The notes under the pieces: generated by a model
Seen by the model: only the letters and a program-made list of their open reading frames with translations
The model's database searches: none
What the model was told of the DNA's origin: nothing
Assembly (NCBI GenBank): GCA_036365455.1
Contig: JAWQUS010000002.1
Coordinates: forward strand, 8,370,001-8,434,000
Reading direction: 5' to 3'
DNA length: 64,000 bases
DNA from: Macrosoma leucophasiata
Taxonomy: Eukaryota > Arthropoda > Insecta > Lepidoptera > Hedylidae
Made by a program: the position numbers and the translations under genes
Part shown: positions 25,130-36,385 of the stretch, in pieces
Numbering within the stretch: position 1 is the stretch's first letter
How the letters are laid out: the number at the start of each line of letters is the position of its first letter

Positions 25130-25370
25130 ACGGTTGTTGTATATTGGACATTAAATAATAAATAAAATACGCTAACACTCACAGCCCCACAGTAGGTATA
25201 AACCTGTGTCGTGGGTACCGTTGTATACAAACAACACATACACAAACACCCAGACCCAAAAGAAATATCTTTAGGCCATACAAATAGCTGTCCCGGTGCG
25301 GGGATCGAACCCCTTCGAATCAAACGGTCATTTCACACCGCTGGACCAACCGCTGGTCGTCATTTATCAT
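25130..25370 (-). mobile_element. tRNA-derived SINE, second family, antisense
   Basis: On the - strand the head is CCAGCGGTTGGTCCAGCGGT (A-box region) and GAAGGGGTTCGATCCCCGCA (B-box), then GGGTCTGGGTGTTTGTGTAT and a tail CTGTGGGGCTGTGAGTG. This layout is that of common lepidopteran tRNA SINEs. The body differs from the family at 2548. Confidence 0.7.
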
Positions 25371-26034
25371 GTGTGTACCCATTGACTATGGTGCCGATAT
25401 TTGAAGTCGTTTGTTTACCGTTTTTTATTATTATTAAAAAGTGGTATGTCAAATTTCGAACAGAAACAGAAACATAAAATAAAAAAAAACCTACTCGAAC
25501 GTCGTATAAATATTTTTTTACTAAAAGAATGTTGTCCGCGAAGACAATATGTATTACAGAAATTCGTTCGAAATCTTAAATGTTCAAATATTTTGGAATA
25601 AAAATTACATCAAGACAGAAACAATTATTCATTTTTTGAAGTCGCTTAAATAAGACTTCCTTTCTCTATTTAACTACAAACGAAAAGATGTTGTAGCAAC
25701 TGTAGAGTTTTCAATAAATAACCGAATATACCGATTTAAAACCAAAATCGGTGGCGGTGTCACGCTCAAAAGAAACATTTCTAAGGAAACAGATAATATA
25801 TTGCAGAGGTTAATTGCCTATTTGTCGGTGATCGTGTCGGCAGTGATGTGTGCGACACTTCGAACTTGTCGCACTATATCACATGTCACTGCTTTTTAAA
25901 CACACTCGCATTGTTAATCCACGATTAGAGTAAATAAAAAACCGCAGAGTGCGGTAGAGTTCTAGTTGTCTGTTGATAGAGTTAGTATTATTGTATTGGG
26001 GTAGAATGCCAATGGTGGGAGAGCTCCAGAGAAT

Positions 26035-26125
26035 GAATCAGAATCAGAAACTCATTTATTCATTTAGGGTGACAGGCACCTCTTATGACACGTCAAAACA
26101 CAAACAAAATAAATTAAAGTTAACA
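26035..26125 (-). repeat. Dispersed 90-bp repeat, copy 1
   Basis: CAGAAACTCATTTATTCATT, then GGGTGACAGGCACCTCTTAT and GACACGTCAAAA, are repeated almost exactly at 29190-29275. Probably the reverse complement of a LINE 3' end. Confidence 0.55.
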
Positions 26126-26244
26126 ACAATTGATATACATGTCAAACAAGATAAAAAATCTAGGTAAAGTCATGAATATCACTAAGATAAAACTAAATGT
26201 AATAAACTAGAATGTCTAATTTCCCCTTTACAATCATATCTTTC

Positions 26245-26528
26245 TTTTACGTAAGGAAGGTGGCAAATATGCTTGCAGCTCACATTCATGTCAAGTGATG
26301 ACCGCATCCTATTATTATAGACATCTACACAAAAATCAGTGGTCAAAATACAGATGCGTTGCCACACCTGAGACCTAAGTCGTTATATATCTATGATTGT
26401 TATTACGAGGCTAAGGTACATTACCATCTAACGGGAACACGATAGTGCTGAACACTACCATTTGGCGGCACATAGATTATGAAATCCGGTGGTGGGTACG
26501 ACCTTGAGCTCCTGCACTGAAACTCTAC
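26245..26528 (-). mobile_element. Family-A retroposon, abutting the 645-bp repeat
   Basis: Antisense GGTGGCAAATATGCTTGCAG through CGGGAACACGATAGTGCTGA to GCACTGAAACTCTACC, where the GGGTTCCGTAGT repeat begins. Another short antisense piece starts at 27180 on the far side. Confidence 0.65.
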
Positions 26529-27173
26529 CTCTTTTTAGGGTTCCGTAGTAAACAAGGAACCCTTATAATTTCGCCATGTCCGTCTGTCTGTCTGTCTGTC
26601 TGTCCGTCCGCGGTTTAACGCAAAAACTATTGGTACTAGAGACTTGAAATTTGGCACAAGTATACAACTTAATTACGCTGACAAAGTGGTAGAATAAAAA
26701 CATGAAAAATTAAATTATTTAGGGTACCCCTACGTGTAACGCGTAGATAATTTTTTTATTTTTCGTTTTCTATATAGTGTGGGATATCGTTGGATAGGTC
26801 TTTCAAAAATGTTACGGGTGTACTGAAATTATTTTTCGATTTAGTTGACTATTCGTGACTTATTGAGCTTTAAAGTGCCAATTTTCGTAAGAGTCAAGAG
26901 TCAAGAGTCTCCGCCCTCTACCGACTAAACGGTTGTTGTTAGAAATTCAAACGTTACGGCAATAGTAGCTACATATAACGAAATTAAAATGAAAACTGTC
27001 ACACCTAAGTTGGCTTTACAAGTTTGCGAGTAATAGTCGACCAAATGTAATTACTCGAAATTTTTGAACAACTCCATAGAAAATAATATTTTTTTTTTAT
27101 TACATTAATCAAACCTAAAAACTACGGAACCCTACACTGCGCATGGCCCGACACGCACTTGACTGGTTTTTAT
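26529..27173 (+). mobile_element. 645-bp GGGTTCCGTAGT repeat, copy 1
   Basis: Begins CCTCTTTTTAGGGTTCCGTA, contains a (GTCT)n tract and CGGTTTAACGCAAAAACTAT, and ends CCCGACACGCACTTGACTGG then TTTTTAT. TAGGGTTCCGTAGT near the left is exactly inverted near the right (27120-27133). No coding capacity. Same orientation as 42107-42745. It lies between two antisense family-A pieces. Confidence 0.7.
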
Positions 27174-27584
27174 CTAATAGTGGTGGCAAACTATGCATGC
27201 AGTTCACTGATGGTAAGAGAATTTTTGTCGTTTTTTCATAGAAATCCGATATTTGGCCGCTTTTTTTTTCTTTTGAGTTCATAGTGCAGAGCAGCGCTGA
27301 CAAGTAAATTAAATAAAGCGCACTGGTAAGTTTTCTAAACTAAGTACAATCCAAACAGTAGTACGAACCAAGAAATAACGCGGTACTAACCTTATTTAGA
27401 AAACATACCCATTATTCAACACTCTGTTTGTAGATTTAGATTAGTTTTATCGAAGTGAAGTCAGCTTAATTTAGCAGTTACGTTATATGCGCCACACTTC
27501 AAGACTGTGAATTATTACTTTCATATACCTTACATATTCTGACACCGTTTGTTTTTACTTCCTTATCTCTGCCACCGAAACCTG

Positions 27585-27835
27585 CAAAATGTACCTATAT
27601 GTCTCTACTATTATCAAAGAGGCAAAATGTGTATGTTTGTCTATTTGACTGTATGGTCCGCTTTCACGTCAAAACGGCTAAACCGATTTCAATGGAGACA
27701 GTTCGAAATTCTTGAAAAGGACAAAGGTTACTCTTTCTCAAAAATCCACCCCTATATAAGTGATGGAAGTTTATATAGATATCCGTCATTTTTCTTACAA
27801 ATTACACACGGGTGAAGTCGCCGGCAAAAGCTAGC
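27585..27835 (-). mobile_element. RTE-like fragment, antisense
   Basis: TTCACGTCAAAACGGCTAAA then CCGATTTCAATGGAGACAGT and GGTGAAGTCGCCGGCAAAAG with CTAGC at the end; the 88-codon frame here is chance. Confidence 0.55.
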
Positions 27836-27892
27836 ATTATTATATACATCAGTCGGGTTCCTTGCTGAAGAACTATTAATATTTTCTAAAAT

Positions 27893-27923
27893 ATGAGTAA
27901 CTTTTAACTTAGAAGTTACTCAT
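27893..27923. repeat. 11-bp hairpin
   Basis: ATGAGTAACTT, a 9-base loop, AAGTTACTCAT. Confidence 0.7.
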
Positions 27924-28014
27924 TTTATCACCCTAAAACCTAACTCAATAGTTTACTTTCCATATACATACAAAAATGGTCTGGTGGCTCTTTTACATTA
28001 CACATATTTTACAA

Positions 28015-28060
28015 ACACTACGTCCTCGAGCTTCGTCACTGGAGCACTACCACCAATGTA
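28015..28060 (-). mobile_element. Family-A fragment
   Basis: CCTCGAGCTTCGTCACTGGA then GCACTACCACCAATG: the sense 5' end only. Confidence 0.5.
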
Positions 28061-28676
28061 GTGAAGTGATATAAAATACGAACTGCTCTACCTCGCAATT
28101 TTTTGTGCCTTGGATTGTGATATTGGACTGTTAAATGTGGCATATTTCATTTTCAATCTGACTCGTTATTCTACAGTTCTGTATCTACAGGTTAGCATAC
28201 TTTATATTTTTAGCCAAATGCTAGTTAAAGTTTCTCGGAAACGGTTCTCAGAATAATATACATAGGTACCATCGAGCTGCTTCCTTTAAGTTCAGCCACC
28301 GGTTGTAACTATAACTAAGTTCTAGATATAATATAATTATGATATAATATTAAGAAAAATCACGACAAATTTTTCATATCCTCCGAAGCGGATATAACTC
28401 TCCCCTTAATTAGAAGGCGGATATCGCGTGGCAGGACATAATGAGACACGGCCGGGTGAGCCCTCTAATTGATATCTAATAACTACAAGGAATACAAATA
28501 AATGCGTGTTATTACATACAATGATATCTAAGATATCTGTTTATACAATTAGCTTTGTAAGATCTGTAGGGTGATAGGTAATTATTGTGATAATCTTAAT
28601 TGTATTGCTTTATCGACAGTCTTTATTTTACGACTTCGTTTTACACGACAAATCTGTCTTGATTTGTGACCAGTTT

Positions 28677-28968
28677 CACTGGTGGTAGAGCTCCACTGAC
28701 GGAGATCGCGGGCGTAGGCACCACCGCATTCCCTAATATACTTGCCGCTGAATGGTAGTGTTCAGCACTATCGTGTTCCGGTCAGGTGGTAATGTACGGC
28801 CCTGTAATTTCCGGCACAGAGGCATAACACCTTAGGCCTCAGGAGGGAAAACCCATCAGCATTTTGAGCTTGGTCTTTGTGTGGGTGTCTATAGGCTGCA
28901 GTCATCACTTAACATCAATGTGAACTGCATGCTTGTTTGCCACTTCCATTACATAAAAAAAAAAAGAT
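28677..28968 (+). mobile_element. Family-A retroposon, full length with poly(A)
   Basis: CACTGGTGGTAGAGCTCCAC to CATTACATAAAAAAAAAAAG; nearly consensus. This copy defines the sense strand best because its A tail is intact. Confidence 0.85.
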
Positions 28969-29189
28969 TTAACTTTTAGTAGATTATAAATAAACAGTTT
29001 CTTTATCTATGTAATAGATTATTCATTTGGTAATTATTAACAAAATAGGTTCTTATGATATCTACCAAATATGCTAAATAGAAAAACATATTGCAGTGAG
29101 TAATGCAATGTAGTTGTCGTAGAGATGTCCATATTTTTTTTTAATCTTAATTTATTTGGAGGTATTTGTCCTCTGAAGGATGTCCATAT

Positions 29190-29275
29190 CATATTCAGAA
29201 ACTCATTTATTCATTTAGGGTGACATGCACCTCTTATGACACGTCAAAAACAAGCAAAATAAATTAAAGTGAATA
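29190..29275 (-). repeat. Dispersed 90-bp repeat, copy 2
   Basis: Nearly identical to 26035-26125, including CTCATTTATTCATTTAGGGT. Both copies lie in the same Pointed-type intron. Confidence 0.55.
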
Positions 29276-29465
29276 ATAGATAATTAGATCCGCTATATCA
29301 CATACCTAATACTGAGGGACATACATGATCTACTAACGCGTACATAGGTGATTAACATTATTTAAAACTTTGAACATTCGTTACTTTAACAGTAATAATA
29401 TCAAAGGTATTTCACACCACACCAAATAACTGCAGAATATAAATTAAATACGAAATAATTATTAT

Positions 29466-29645
29466 ATACTAGCTGTTTCCTGCAGATTCGAAAGCGTATT
29501 CTTTGTATTTTCGCAAAAAAATAGCTTATGTCCTTTCTCAAGATTCAAACTGTCTCCCTGTAAAATTTGATTACAATCGAATCAGCGGTTAGATCGTGAA
29601 AACACTGACATATACTGTTACTTTCACATTTTTAATAGTAGAATG
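29466..29645 (+). mobile_element. RTE-like 3' end, old
   Basis: CTAGCTGTTTCCTGCAGATT, TAGCTTATGTCCTTTCTCAA, AATCGAATCAGCGGTTAGAT and ATTTTTAATAGTAGAATGGA. Confidence 0.55.
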
Positions 29646-30989
29646 GATGATAAAGTCCCTCAAAACATGCAATAATTATCTTCTATTCTCATACAAAACA
29701 TTGTAACGCAACATATTTCTTATAATGTTACGTATATTACGAAGGCACTGAGGTATTCATTAAGTTACTTAGTAACCCTTTCCTTTCAGTCTCTTTGAAT
29801 ACAGCGTAAATCATGTCAAGTTGTGCTTTATGACGACACGTCGGAGTTGAATAAAGGTGTTAGCATCATAACTGTCAACGGCCTCTTTATTTTACCCCTA
29901 CCGTTTATTAACGAGCCATACCCATAATGATTTAATGATAAACCAAGCGTTCACTCTTGAACTATTTAAATTCTTTGTTTTTTGTTAAGTGTTCTGAAAG
30001 ATGTTCCAGTCACACTTAATGTACGAATACTGAACATTATTATATTTTAAATAACGCTGTTGTAATAACGCGTCTTTTATGTTTCTCTAGAATTGCAATG
30101 ATGCTCAACATTTAATTTTGTGATTTCACAGAATTAGGCTGTACAACGGTTGTACAGTGCTTAAATAGTTAACTTAAAATGAATGGAGTTTAATGGAATA
30201 GGCCATATTCGGTATTTTTTTATTCGTGTAGAGCGTAGGTATCTATATTGTTTAGGTTACTTGACAAATCTTTTGTCGTATGCATACAATCAAGTTTCGG
30301 CAAAGAAATACGCTGACACTCACTGGACTCCGGGTCAAGCGGTGTGAGGCGACCATTTGATTTGATCAAACTCAGTCGTAAGTATAAAAACATAAAATAA
30401 GTAGATGAAAAAGCGAAAAAGTGATTCATTTTTTTGTGAAAGAAAGTGTGATTTAGTAATGTAAAGAATGCATCAAGTAAGTAATCACAAAAACTCGTAA
30501 AAAGTTATTCGGAAAGTTATAGGCCTCTTTATCTACATTATAATATTAAATTGAAAAACGAACATTGAATTTGAAAGAAAAGTTATTCAGTACCAAACTA
30601 ACAACATTTAGTAAAAAAAAAAAACAATGAAAACTATTCTGTTAACCCATTCAATCGTAAAATGTCGTTGCCAGTTTTTCATAGCAGTAAGCTAATGTCG
30701 AAACTCATTAGCGCAGCTTAGCGTCAGTGTCATGGACAAGTTTAAAAATAAAAAGTAAAAAACGTACTTTGAAATAGGAACCCAAGCTTTTTTTAGTACT
30801 GCGCATATAGTATGGCGCTTATTACGTATTTTTGCCTCTCTGATGATTGATTATTCTGGACGTTATTTACGTATTACTAGCTTCCACCCTGACGTCCGCG
30901 TGAAAAGTGTGTACTCACGGTATCTGCTTTTTTATGCAAATAAATTAGCAAACGAACATCCAGTTTGAGTTCATAGTTTTTTTTCTATC

Positions 30990-31160
30990 TTATGAAGTGG
31001 CAAACAAGCGTAAAGTTTATATTGACGGTAAGGAATACTGTGGCTTATAAACATCCACATGAAACTAGAGATATCAATGTAGATGCGTTGTCACTCCTGA
31101 GGCCTAAGGTATGAGGTGGTGCCTACGCGCAAGCTTCATCACTGGAGCTTAACCAAAAGT
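30990..31160 (-). mobile_element. Family-A retroposon with internal deletion
   Basis: Antisense GAAGTGGCAAACAAGCGTAA to ACTCCTGAGGCCTAAGGTAT, then directly GAGGTGGTGCCTACGCGCAA; the central ~110 bp is missing. Confidence 0.65.
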
Positions 31161-31432
31161 AAAAATTATTGAAAGTGACCAATTTAATTGATTTGGTGCG
31201 TTCAGGGCAGTGGAATTCAGGAGCTTCCACAAAAAAATAACACTAGAAAACTGAAATTCTTGATTCAGTTTCGCTGTTCTTCCTGGGGACCAAGGATAAC
31301 ACTTCTGTGTCTTTAAAATTGCGGAGCAGTAGGTAAGCATATTGCCCTTTTACCGGAACACAGTAGCGTTGAGAACTACATTGAACAGTAGATGAATTAG
31401 TTAATGCGGAGCTGCGAATAATATTATACAGA

Positions 31433-31462
31433 AATGTAACTCGCTTTTAAGCGAGTTACATT
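31433..31462. repeat. 14-bp hairpin
   Basis: AATGTAACTCGCTT, loop TT, AAGCGAGTTACATT. Confidence 0.8.
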
Positions 31463-32594
31463 ACTGCTTCGATTTTGGTTTCATTTACGCAACCAAACTG
31501 CAATAATCATAACAAACACTTTCAACATAGACAACGCTGGCATTCGATTGGTCGCGAGAAGGTCATTTCGCCAAGCGGCAAGGAAACGTCCAATAGTCTG
31601 ACTCGCTGCGGTGTGTCCCATTTATGCCCCGCCTACGGTATGTCTCTTTACGCAGAACCATATTTTTGGCTTAGTTACACTTCTTTACAATAAAATTCGT
31701 AGATGCGGCGGTACTTTGACCCTAAATCTTCACTAGAACTGTGCCACCAGCAAAACTTATGTCAGCTAGTTTAGCTCTGTCGAGAATTAAAACATTAATT
31801 GATAATAAAGACTATGTTTAATTCTGATTATTTATGTTTAAACGGGGAGTCCCCTGACTAAACCTAGGTGCGGTGTCAAAAAGGACGATAGGTACTTGTC
31901 AGTTGATCACGCTTCGATGCGCGCGTGCATCCGGAGTTCGGCGGCGTTTGACTTGCCCTGCTCCAACGCCGAGCTTTTACTACGGCCATGCATTCAAATA
32001 TATTATTAATTTAAATATAACTTCGCAGTTTTGTAATGTACTTTTAGAGTAAAGTCGTTGTTATTATCGACACTTTATTTTTTATAGTGTTCAGCGTAGC
32101 GGCATGTAGGCCTCCACCTGGCCTGAAGGCGATATATGCTCTATTCCCGAAACGTGATCTCCATCAAAGGTTTTATTCCTTCGATCGCTGATACTTCAAC
32201 TTGACTGAAGACTACCACTTGTTTTGTAGTGTAGGTATTGGATTGGCCAACAACATGAAAAAAGTGAAAGTTGTTAAGAGCAAATTTCTTTGACCATGTC
32301 CAAGCGCAAATGATTCTATTGCTACTTAAATTGATTCCCTGCCGATCCGACCGATAAATTGTTTCTGAACCTGGGCTAAAAACGATGTACTCAACTATAT
32401 CACTACACAATCTGTATAAATAATTATTACGACGTAGACATAAAGAGGTAAGTAAGTGAAAAATTGGACGGACAATTCCACATGTTCGATGACATAGTCG
32501 TTGCTGGGCGAATCAAGTTTAAGCTTTAAAGTGTAAAACAACGAGTTTAGAGAACTGCTACGAACTGTATCAAACGTGCTGCAGTCCATAAATA

Positions 32595-32795
32595 TCAGAG
32601 GTCTAAATGATATATGGCTTGTCTTTAATTACTGAGCCATACATTGTCACGTAGCCGGAATAAGCGCAAAATGCTACCTACCTAGCTAGAGGAAGCGTTA
32701 TAATTCTATGCTACCTACTACTAAGTGGGCTGAATTAAATTACTTAATGCCGTGGTGCCTACGTTGTTATGCTTTTCCAATGAAGTACTTACATT
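32595..32795 (-). mobile_element. Family-A relic
   Basis: TCAGAGGTCTAAATGATATA, GAGCCATACATTGTCACGTA and AATGCCGTGGTGCCTACG are in antisense family order, strongly diverged. Confidence 0.4.
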
Positions 32796-34387
32796 ACTTC
32801 AAAGAAAACCATTAATCTACACCTAAATACTAACTAGGAAAATATTGAGTGTTCTAAAATGAATATGTTTGATTTTCACCAATGAGAGAACAGCAAACAG
32901 TTTCATATAGAAACATTTAATGACTACTGAATAATAATATTATTAAATTTAGAAAATAATTTCCTTCGTCAGCAATGAACAGACAATATATCGTTTAGAG
33001 GGCAACGAACGCTATGCAAACTAATGAACGAGTAAATCACTACAAATTGGCTCTACATTATTTAGTAAACTCCAGTTTGAGTTGATGATGATATTATAAA
33101 TAAGTAAGGAAAATATTTGACTTTTTCAAATATAATTATTGCGATATGTTGTTGCTCAACAACATTTCTGTAGGATTCCATAGGAATATTCAAGATGGAC
33201 GAGTATAAAGTTGTCCGCCGGGTTTGCGAAGCCTTATTATTAACTCCCGAGTCTCATCCTACTGTTTTCATTCGAGGAGACCTGTCCCAACGACTTATAA
33301 TTATACTTCTTCAAGTTGCATTGGAACTGCATAAATGCTACAATGATAGTTGGCGCTTAAAATAAACTGCAAAATTTGCAGCATTTTAGATCGCGAAACC
33401 AGTTTTTTTGTAGCGGTATTTAATTTAATCGCTTAATAAACATAGGTATATAATTTTGTGCGGTGTTATTTTATTTTACTATTTTGGAAAAACATTGGCA
33501 GGTAACCTACTTAAGTTCAATGACGAGTCAGCGGATATGCAATTTAAATTCAAATGAAAATAAAGCATTAACTAATCAGTTGCTAGACATCTATCAATAA
33601 GCAACAGGACTTAGCTTACAGAAAGCTACGCTTTTGAATACAAAATAAGCATTGTAGCTACATATTTTAATGTTCACGAATTATACTTATCACAAAAGAA
33701 AAAGACCTGCCTAAAATTGAAATTAAAAAATATCCTATCATATTATATTCAATATTAAAATCTTAACCTTACGGTGTGCGTTAGTTATAGGCGGAACAAG
33801 CTTTGGCAAGTTTTCTAACAAGTGCAAAGTTCTTTGCATAAATGTGACAACTTTTCCTTATCGGATTTCCTGTTATTGGTAAGTCAAGATCTAGGTGCAT
33901 CTTAATGCTAATAGGTAACAAGAAGTATCTCCAACGACTGGTATTAAAGCACGCGAAGCCATAGAAAACTCGCTAAATAAGTTTGTCGTGCATTTATGTC
34001 TTTTTATTTGAGACACGAAAATTCCTTCAATAGTGTCGACCTGTACAATCTTTGAAGCATGTTTAATTAAATAAAAAGACTAGACTTAAATTTAAAGACC
34101 TTCTAAATCATTAGGTATCTTTAATTATTATATTTAGTAAAATGTTTTTTTTTTAGTAAAATTACTGGATCTTGCTTCTTTGGTTCACGTGGAGATTATT
34201 TTTGATGTTTTGGTCCCAATATTTATGTTATTGTTTGATGCAAGTGTGAACAATTGAAATATAAAAAAACGAAAGAACTTTTGAAAATCGCTCTCTTTAT
34301 CGTCTGTGTGGTCATCGCGAGCTTAGAGACTAGCGCAAAGTTTGCGCATACAACTTCGCTCTGTAGTGGCATATAAGTTTTGCGCGT

Positions 34388-34491
34388 ACTGTACGCACTG
34401 GTCGAGACGCAAGCTGAAAGCCAATTGCGCGGCGACGGTGGTATGATAGAAGGTTTTTCATAGTCGTCATAATCCGTAGTTGTATTGGGAA
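34388..34491 (-). pseudogene. Decayed duplicate of the Pointed start-codon exon
   Basis: On the - strand this stretch repeats the body of the 34664-34799 exon: ACTACGGATTA, then CTATGAA, CTATCATACC, CCGCGCAA, CTTTCAG, TTGCGTCT and GACC followed by GTGCGTA, all in the same order and orientation. The equivalent frame has a TGA right after TACGGATTA, a gap of several codons, and a 4-base loss that shifts frame near the end. The GTGCGT donor is still present, but no acceptor AG is visible upstream. It is therefore a pseudoexon, not a mutually exclusive exon. An RTE-like fragment (34556-34648) now lies between the two copies. Confidence 0.7.
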
Positions 34492-34555
34492 AGATTACAC
34501 GATGTTGTATATTCCTAATAATGTTGAATCGACGATCCTAGTAAAATATAAATAT

Positions 34556-34648
34556 ACTAACTAACCCGGCAAACTTCGTATTGCCTCAGAATGAAATATA
34601 GTGTCAAAAGTTTGATAGATACGGACTATTTATATATATAGATAGGAG
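34556..34648 (+). mobile_element. RTE-like fragment between the exon and its pseudo-copy
   Basis: ACTAACCCGGCAAACTTCGT then CAGAATGAAATATAGTGTCA, AAGTTTGATAGATACGGACT and TATATATATAGATAG. It matches 23856-23935 and then jumps to the terminal ATAGATA, so its middle is deleted. Confidence 0.6.
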
Positions 34649-34663
34649 AATGAGTATACGCAC

Positions 34664-34799
34664 CAGGTCAAGACGCAAACTGAAAGACACGTGCTTGCGC
34701 GGCGGCGGCGGTATGATAGCGGGTCCTTCATAGAAGGCCGCTTCCTCTAATCCGTAGTCGGATTCGGACTCCGCCCACTCCAGCTTCATCGTGCTGGGA
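34664..34799 (-). CDS. pnt: Probable Pointed (ETS factor) exon carrying the start codon
   Basis: A - strand exon read from 34799 down to 34664. It follows a pyrimidine-rich acceptor (TTTTGTTTCAG) and ends at a donor reading CTG|GTGCGT. The ATG at 34789 opens 42 codons starting MKLEWAESESDYGLEEA and containing the proline run IIPPPPRKHVSFS, so the first ten bases are 5' UTR and a non-coding exon must lie upstream. The phase at the donor is 0 and joins in frame to the exon at 17214. Calling it Pointed rests mainly on that downstream exon and on strand and phase; the residues here are acidic and low in family signature. A decayed copy lies 170-400 bp downstream. It could be another ETS-family or unrelated acidic N-terminus. 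Confidence 0.55.
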
Positions 34800-34894
34800 C
34801 TGAAACAAAAACGATTTCACTGTATAAAGTATTTCCAAAATACCTAAAGAATAGGGCTTTTGATCACCAAATTTAAAATGTATGTGTCTGCTGT

Positions 34895-35070
34895 CAAATG
34901 GTAGTTCAGGATCATTTCAGGACTGTCGTGTTACTATAGTTAACTATGGCCTCGATATTTCTATTACAAACGCAAAACAATTTGGGTTTCAGAGGAGGCA
35001 ACGTATCTGCATTTTGAGTTTCAACCCCTGTTTTTTGTAAAGATATCTAAAGGCCCACGTCCATTAGTCT
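34895..35070 (+). mobile_element. Family-A relic
   Basis: AATGGTAGTTCAGGATCATT, CAGAGGAGGCAACGTATCTG and CATTTTGAGTTTCAACCCCT; middle and 3' landmarks only. Confidence 0.4.
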
Positions 35071-35450
35071 CACCGAATCGACTAGAGAAGAATCGAATAA
35101 ATTCCGCTGTTATATTTTGTATGAAACAGTGTCCATTAGCGGCGAAGTGCGCGCCGAATTAAGCATGATACCCTGTGAACTGCAATGCGATTCTTTTCGG
35201 CGCGTTTCCACTCCTGATAGGTGGACGCTAGGCTTTAGATGGCAGTAAAATAATTCTTTGGTTTGCAAATGTTTAGGTAATGCAGTGATACCTTCACTGT
35301 CTAGCTTCATCACAGTCATTTAACAAGCACCAATTATTTGAAAATGCTGGTGTTATAAATTACAAGCCAACTCTGTTTTGTTGGTAGGTAAGTATAAGAA
35401 CTGTGATTGTAATATTTATTTTTCGCAAAAACACATGCGAGTGAACTTTA

Positions 35451-35586
35451 GAAATTAAAGAAAAAAAGGAAAGAAAAAATTGACTTCGGTAGCTTAGTGA
35501 TAAAGCGGCTGGACTGGTTATCCTGAGGTCGCAGGATCGATTCCTGCCCGAAGTCAAAATTTCTTACCCTTTTTTTCTTTAATTTC
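35451..35586 (+). mobile_element. Fold-back element with a tRNA-like core (74 nt)
   Basis: A 136-bp inverted repeat whose centre is tRNA-sized. The outer arms match perfectly for 19 bp (GAAATTAAAGAAAAAAAGG). The core 35482-35555 starts GACTTCG and ends CGAAGTC (7-bp acceptor stem), has a D-arm GCT/AGC round TAGTGATAA (35492-35506), an anticodon-like loop CTGGTTA (would read GGT, Thr) on a stem with one T-T mismatch, and a perfect 5-bp T-arm GCAGG/CCTGC (35531-35547). The imperfect anticodon stem and the extended acceptor helix argue against a working tRNA gene. It is probably a tRNA-derived mobile element. Confidence 0.65.
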
Positions 35587-36084
35587 ATAAGAACTGTGGT
35601 ATGAGCAGAGAATATGTTATAATACGTATATAAGTATATTACGAGTATGTTAATTGTTAGGATGTCTGGAATCGCTTTAGCAGTCATAACGATAATGAAT
35701 ATCGTAACTGGCGATCAGAAGTAATTAACAAGACAGTAGCCATATGCAAAAAAAGTTTAGGTACTTTAAAATTCCACAACACGACAATTAGTATCGTATC
35801 TGTATCGAGGTTAAAGTTTAATTATTTACGTTTTATTTTTTGTTTCGTACCATAACCATACATTCCTGAAGGAGTATCAGTAGATACAGAATGACTTATA
35901 ATACATTATTGTGGATGAAGGTATGTAAAACATTACCTAACATGTATGTATAGGTGATGTTATAAATCCCACAAAAGAAACGAGTTAACTAGGTACCCCA
36001 TGTTACCCATGGTAGGTACGTCCAAGATTCCTAACATATAACTTTTTCTGAAATCTATGAAAAGTACTTTTTATGAAGAGATAG

Positions 36085-36385
36085 TGGTAAGTGACGCGAT
36101 GACGGAGCTCGGGGACGTAAAGACTTGTGTGTATTACCTAGTCTACTTCCTGATAAATAAATAAAAACACAAACACAAAAGGTGTTGAGCTATCGTGTTC
36201 CGGTCAGATGGCAATCTACGACCTCGTAACTTATGGCATCACAGCTTTGGCATAAGGACTGGCCACGCATTTACATTTAAATCGCTTGTTTTAACGTCAA
36301 TATTTATAGGCTGCTCACTTACTTTAACACTGCGCTATTAATGGGAACTGTAGGCTTGATTGCTACTTTCATGACATAAAATGGG
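36085..36385 (+). mobile_element. Family-A retroposon, diverged
   Basis: GATGACGGAGCTCGGGGACG, GAGCTATCGTGTTCCGGTCA and TGATTGCTACTTTCATGACA are in sense order. Confidence 0.55.

Larger units (their letters stand above)
17215..34663 (-). other. Long intron between the two Pointed-type exons
   Basis: Inferred from the GTGCGT donor at 34663 and the TTGCAG acceptor ending at 17215, which keep the frame. It is about 17.4 kb and filled with retroposon and RTE-like fragments listed separately. Unlisted stretches (about 17.2-18.7, 19.6-21.7, 22.0-22.8, 23.1-23.8, 28.1-28.7, 29.6-31.0 and 32.8-34.4 kb) are AT-rich, full of stops, and show no recognisable exon. Confidence 0.5.

Noticed and set aside
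35482..35555. A functional tRNA-Thr (GGT) gene
   Set aside because: The fold is tRNA-like, but the anticodon stem has a mismatch, the T-loop is not standard (ATCGATT), and the acceptor helix runs on into inverted flanks. Treated as the core of a mobile element.
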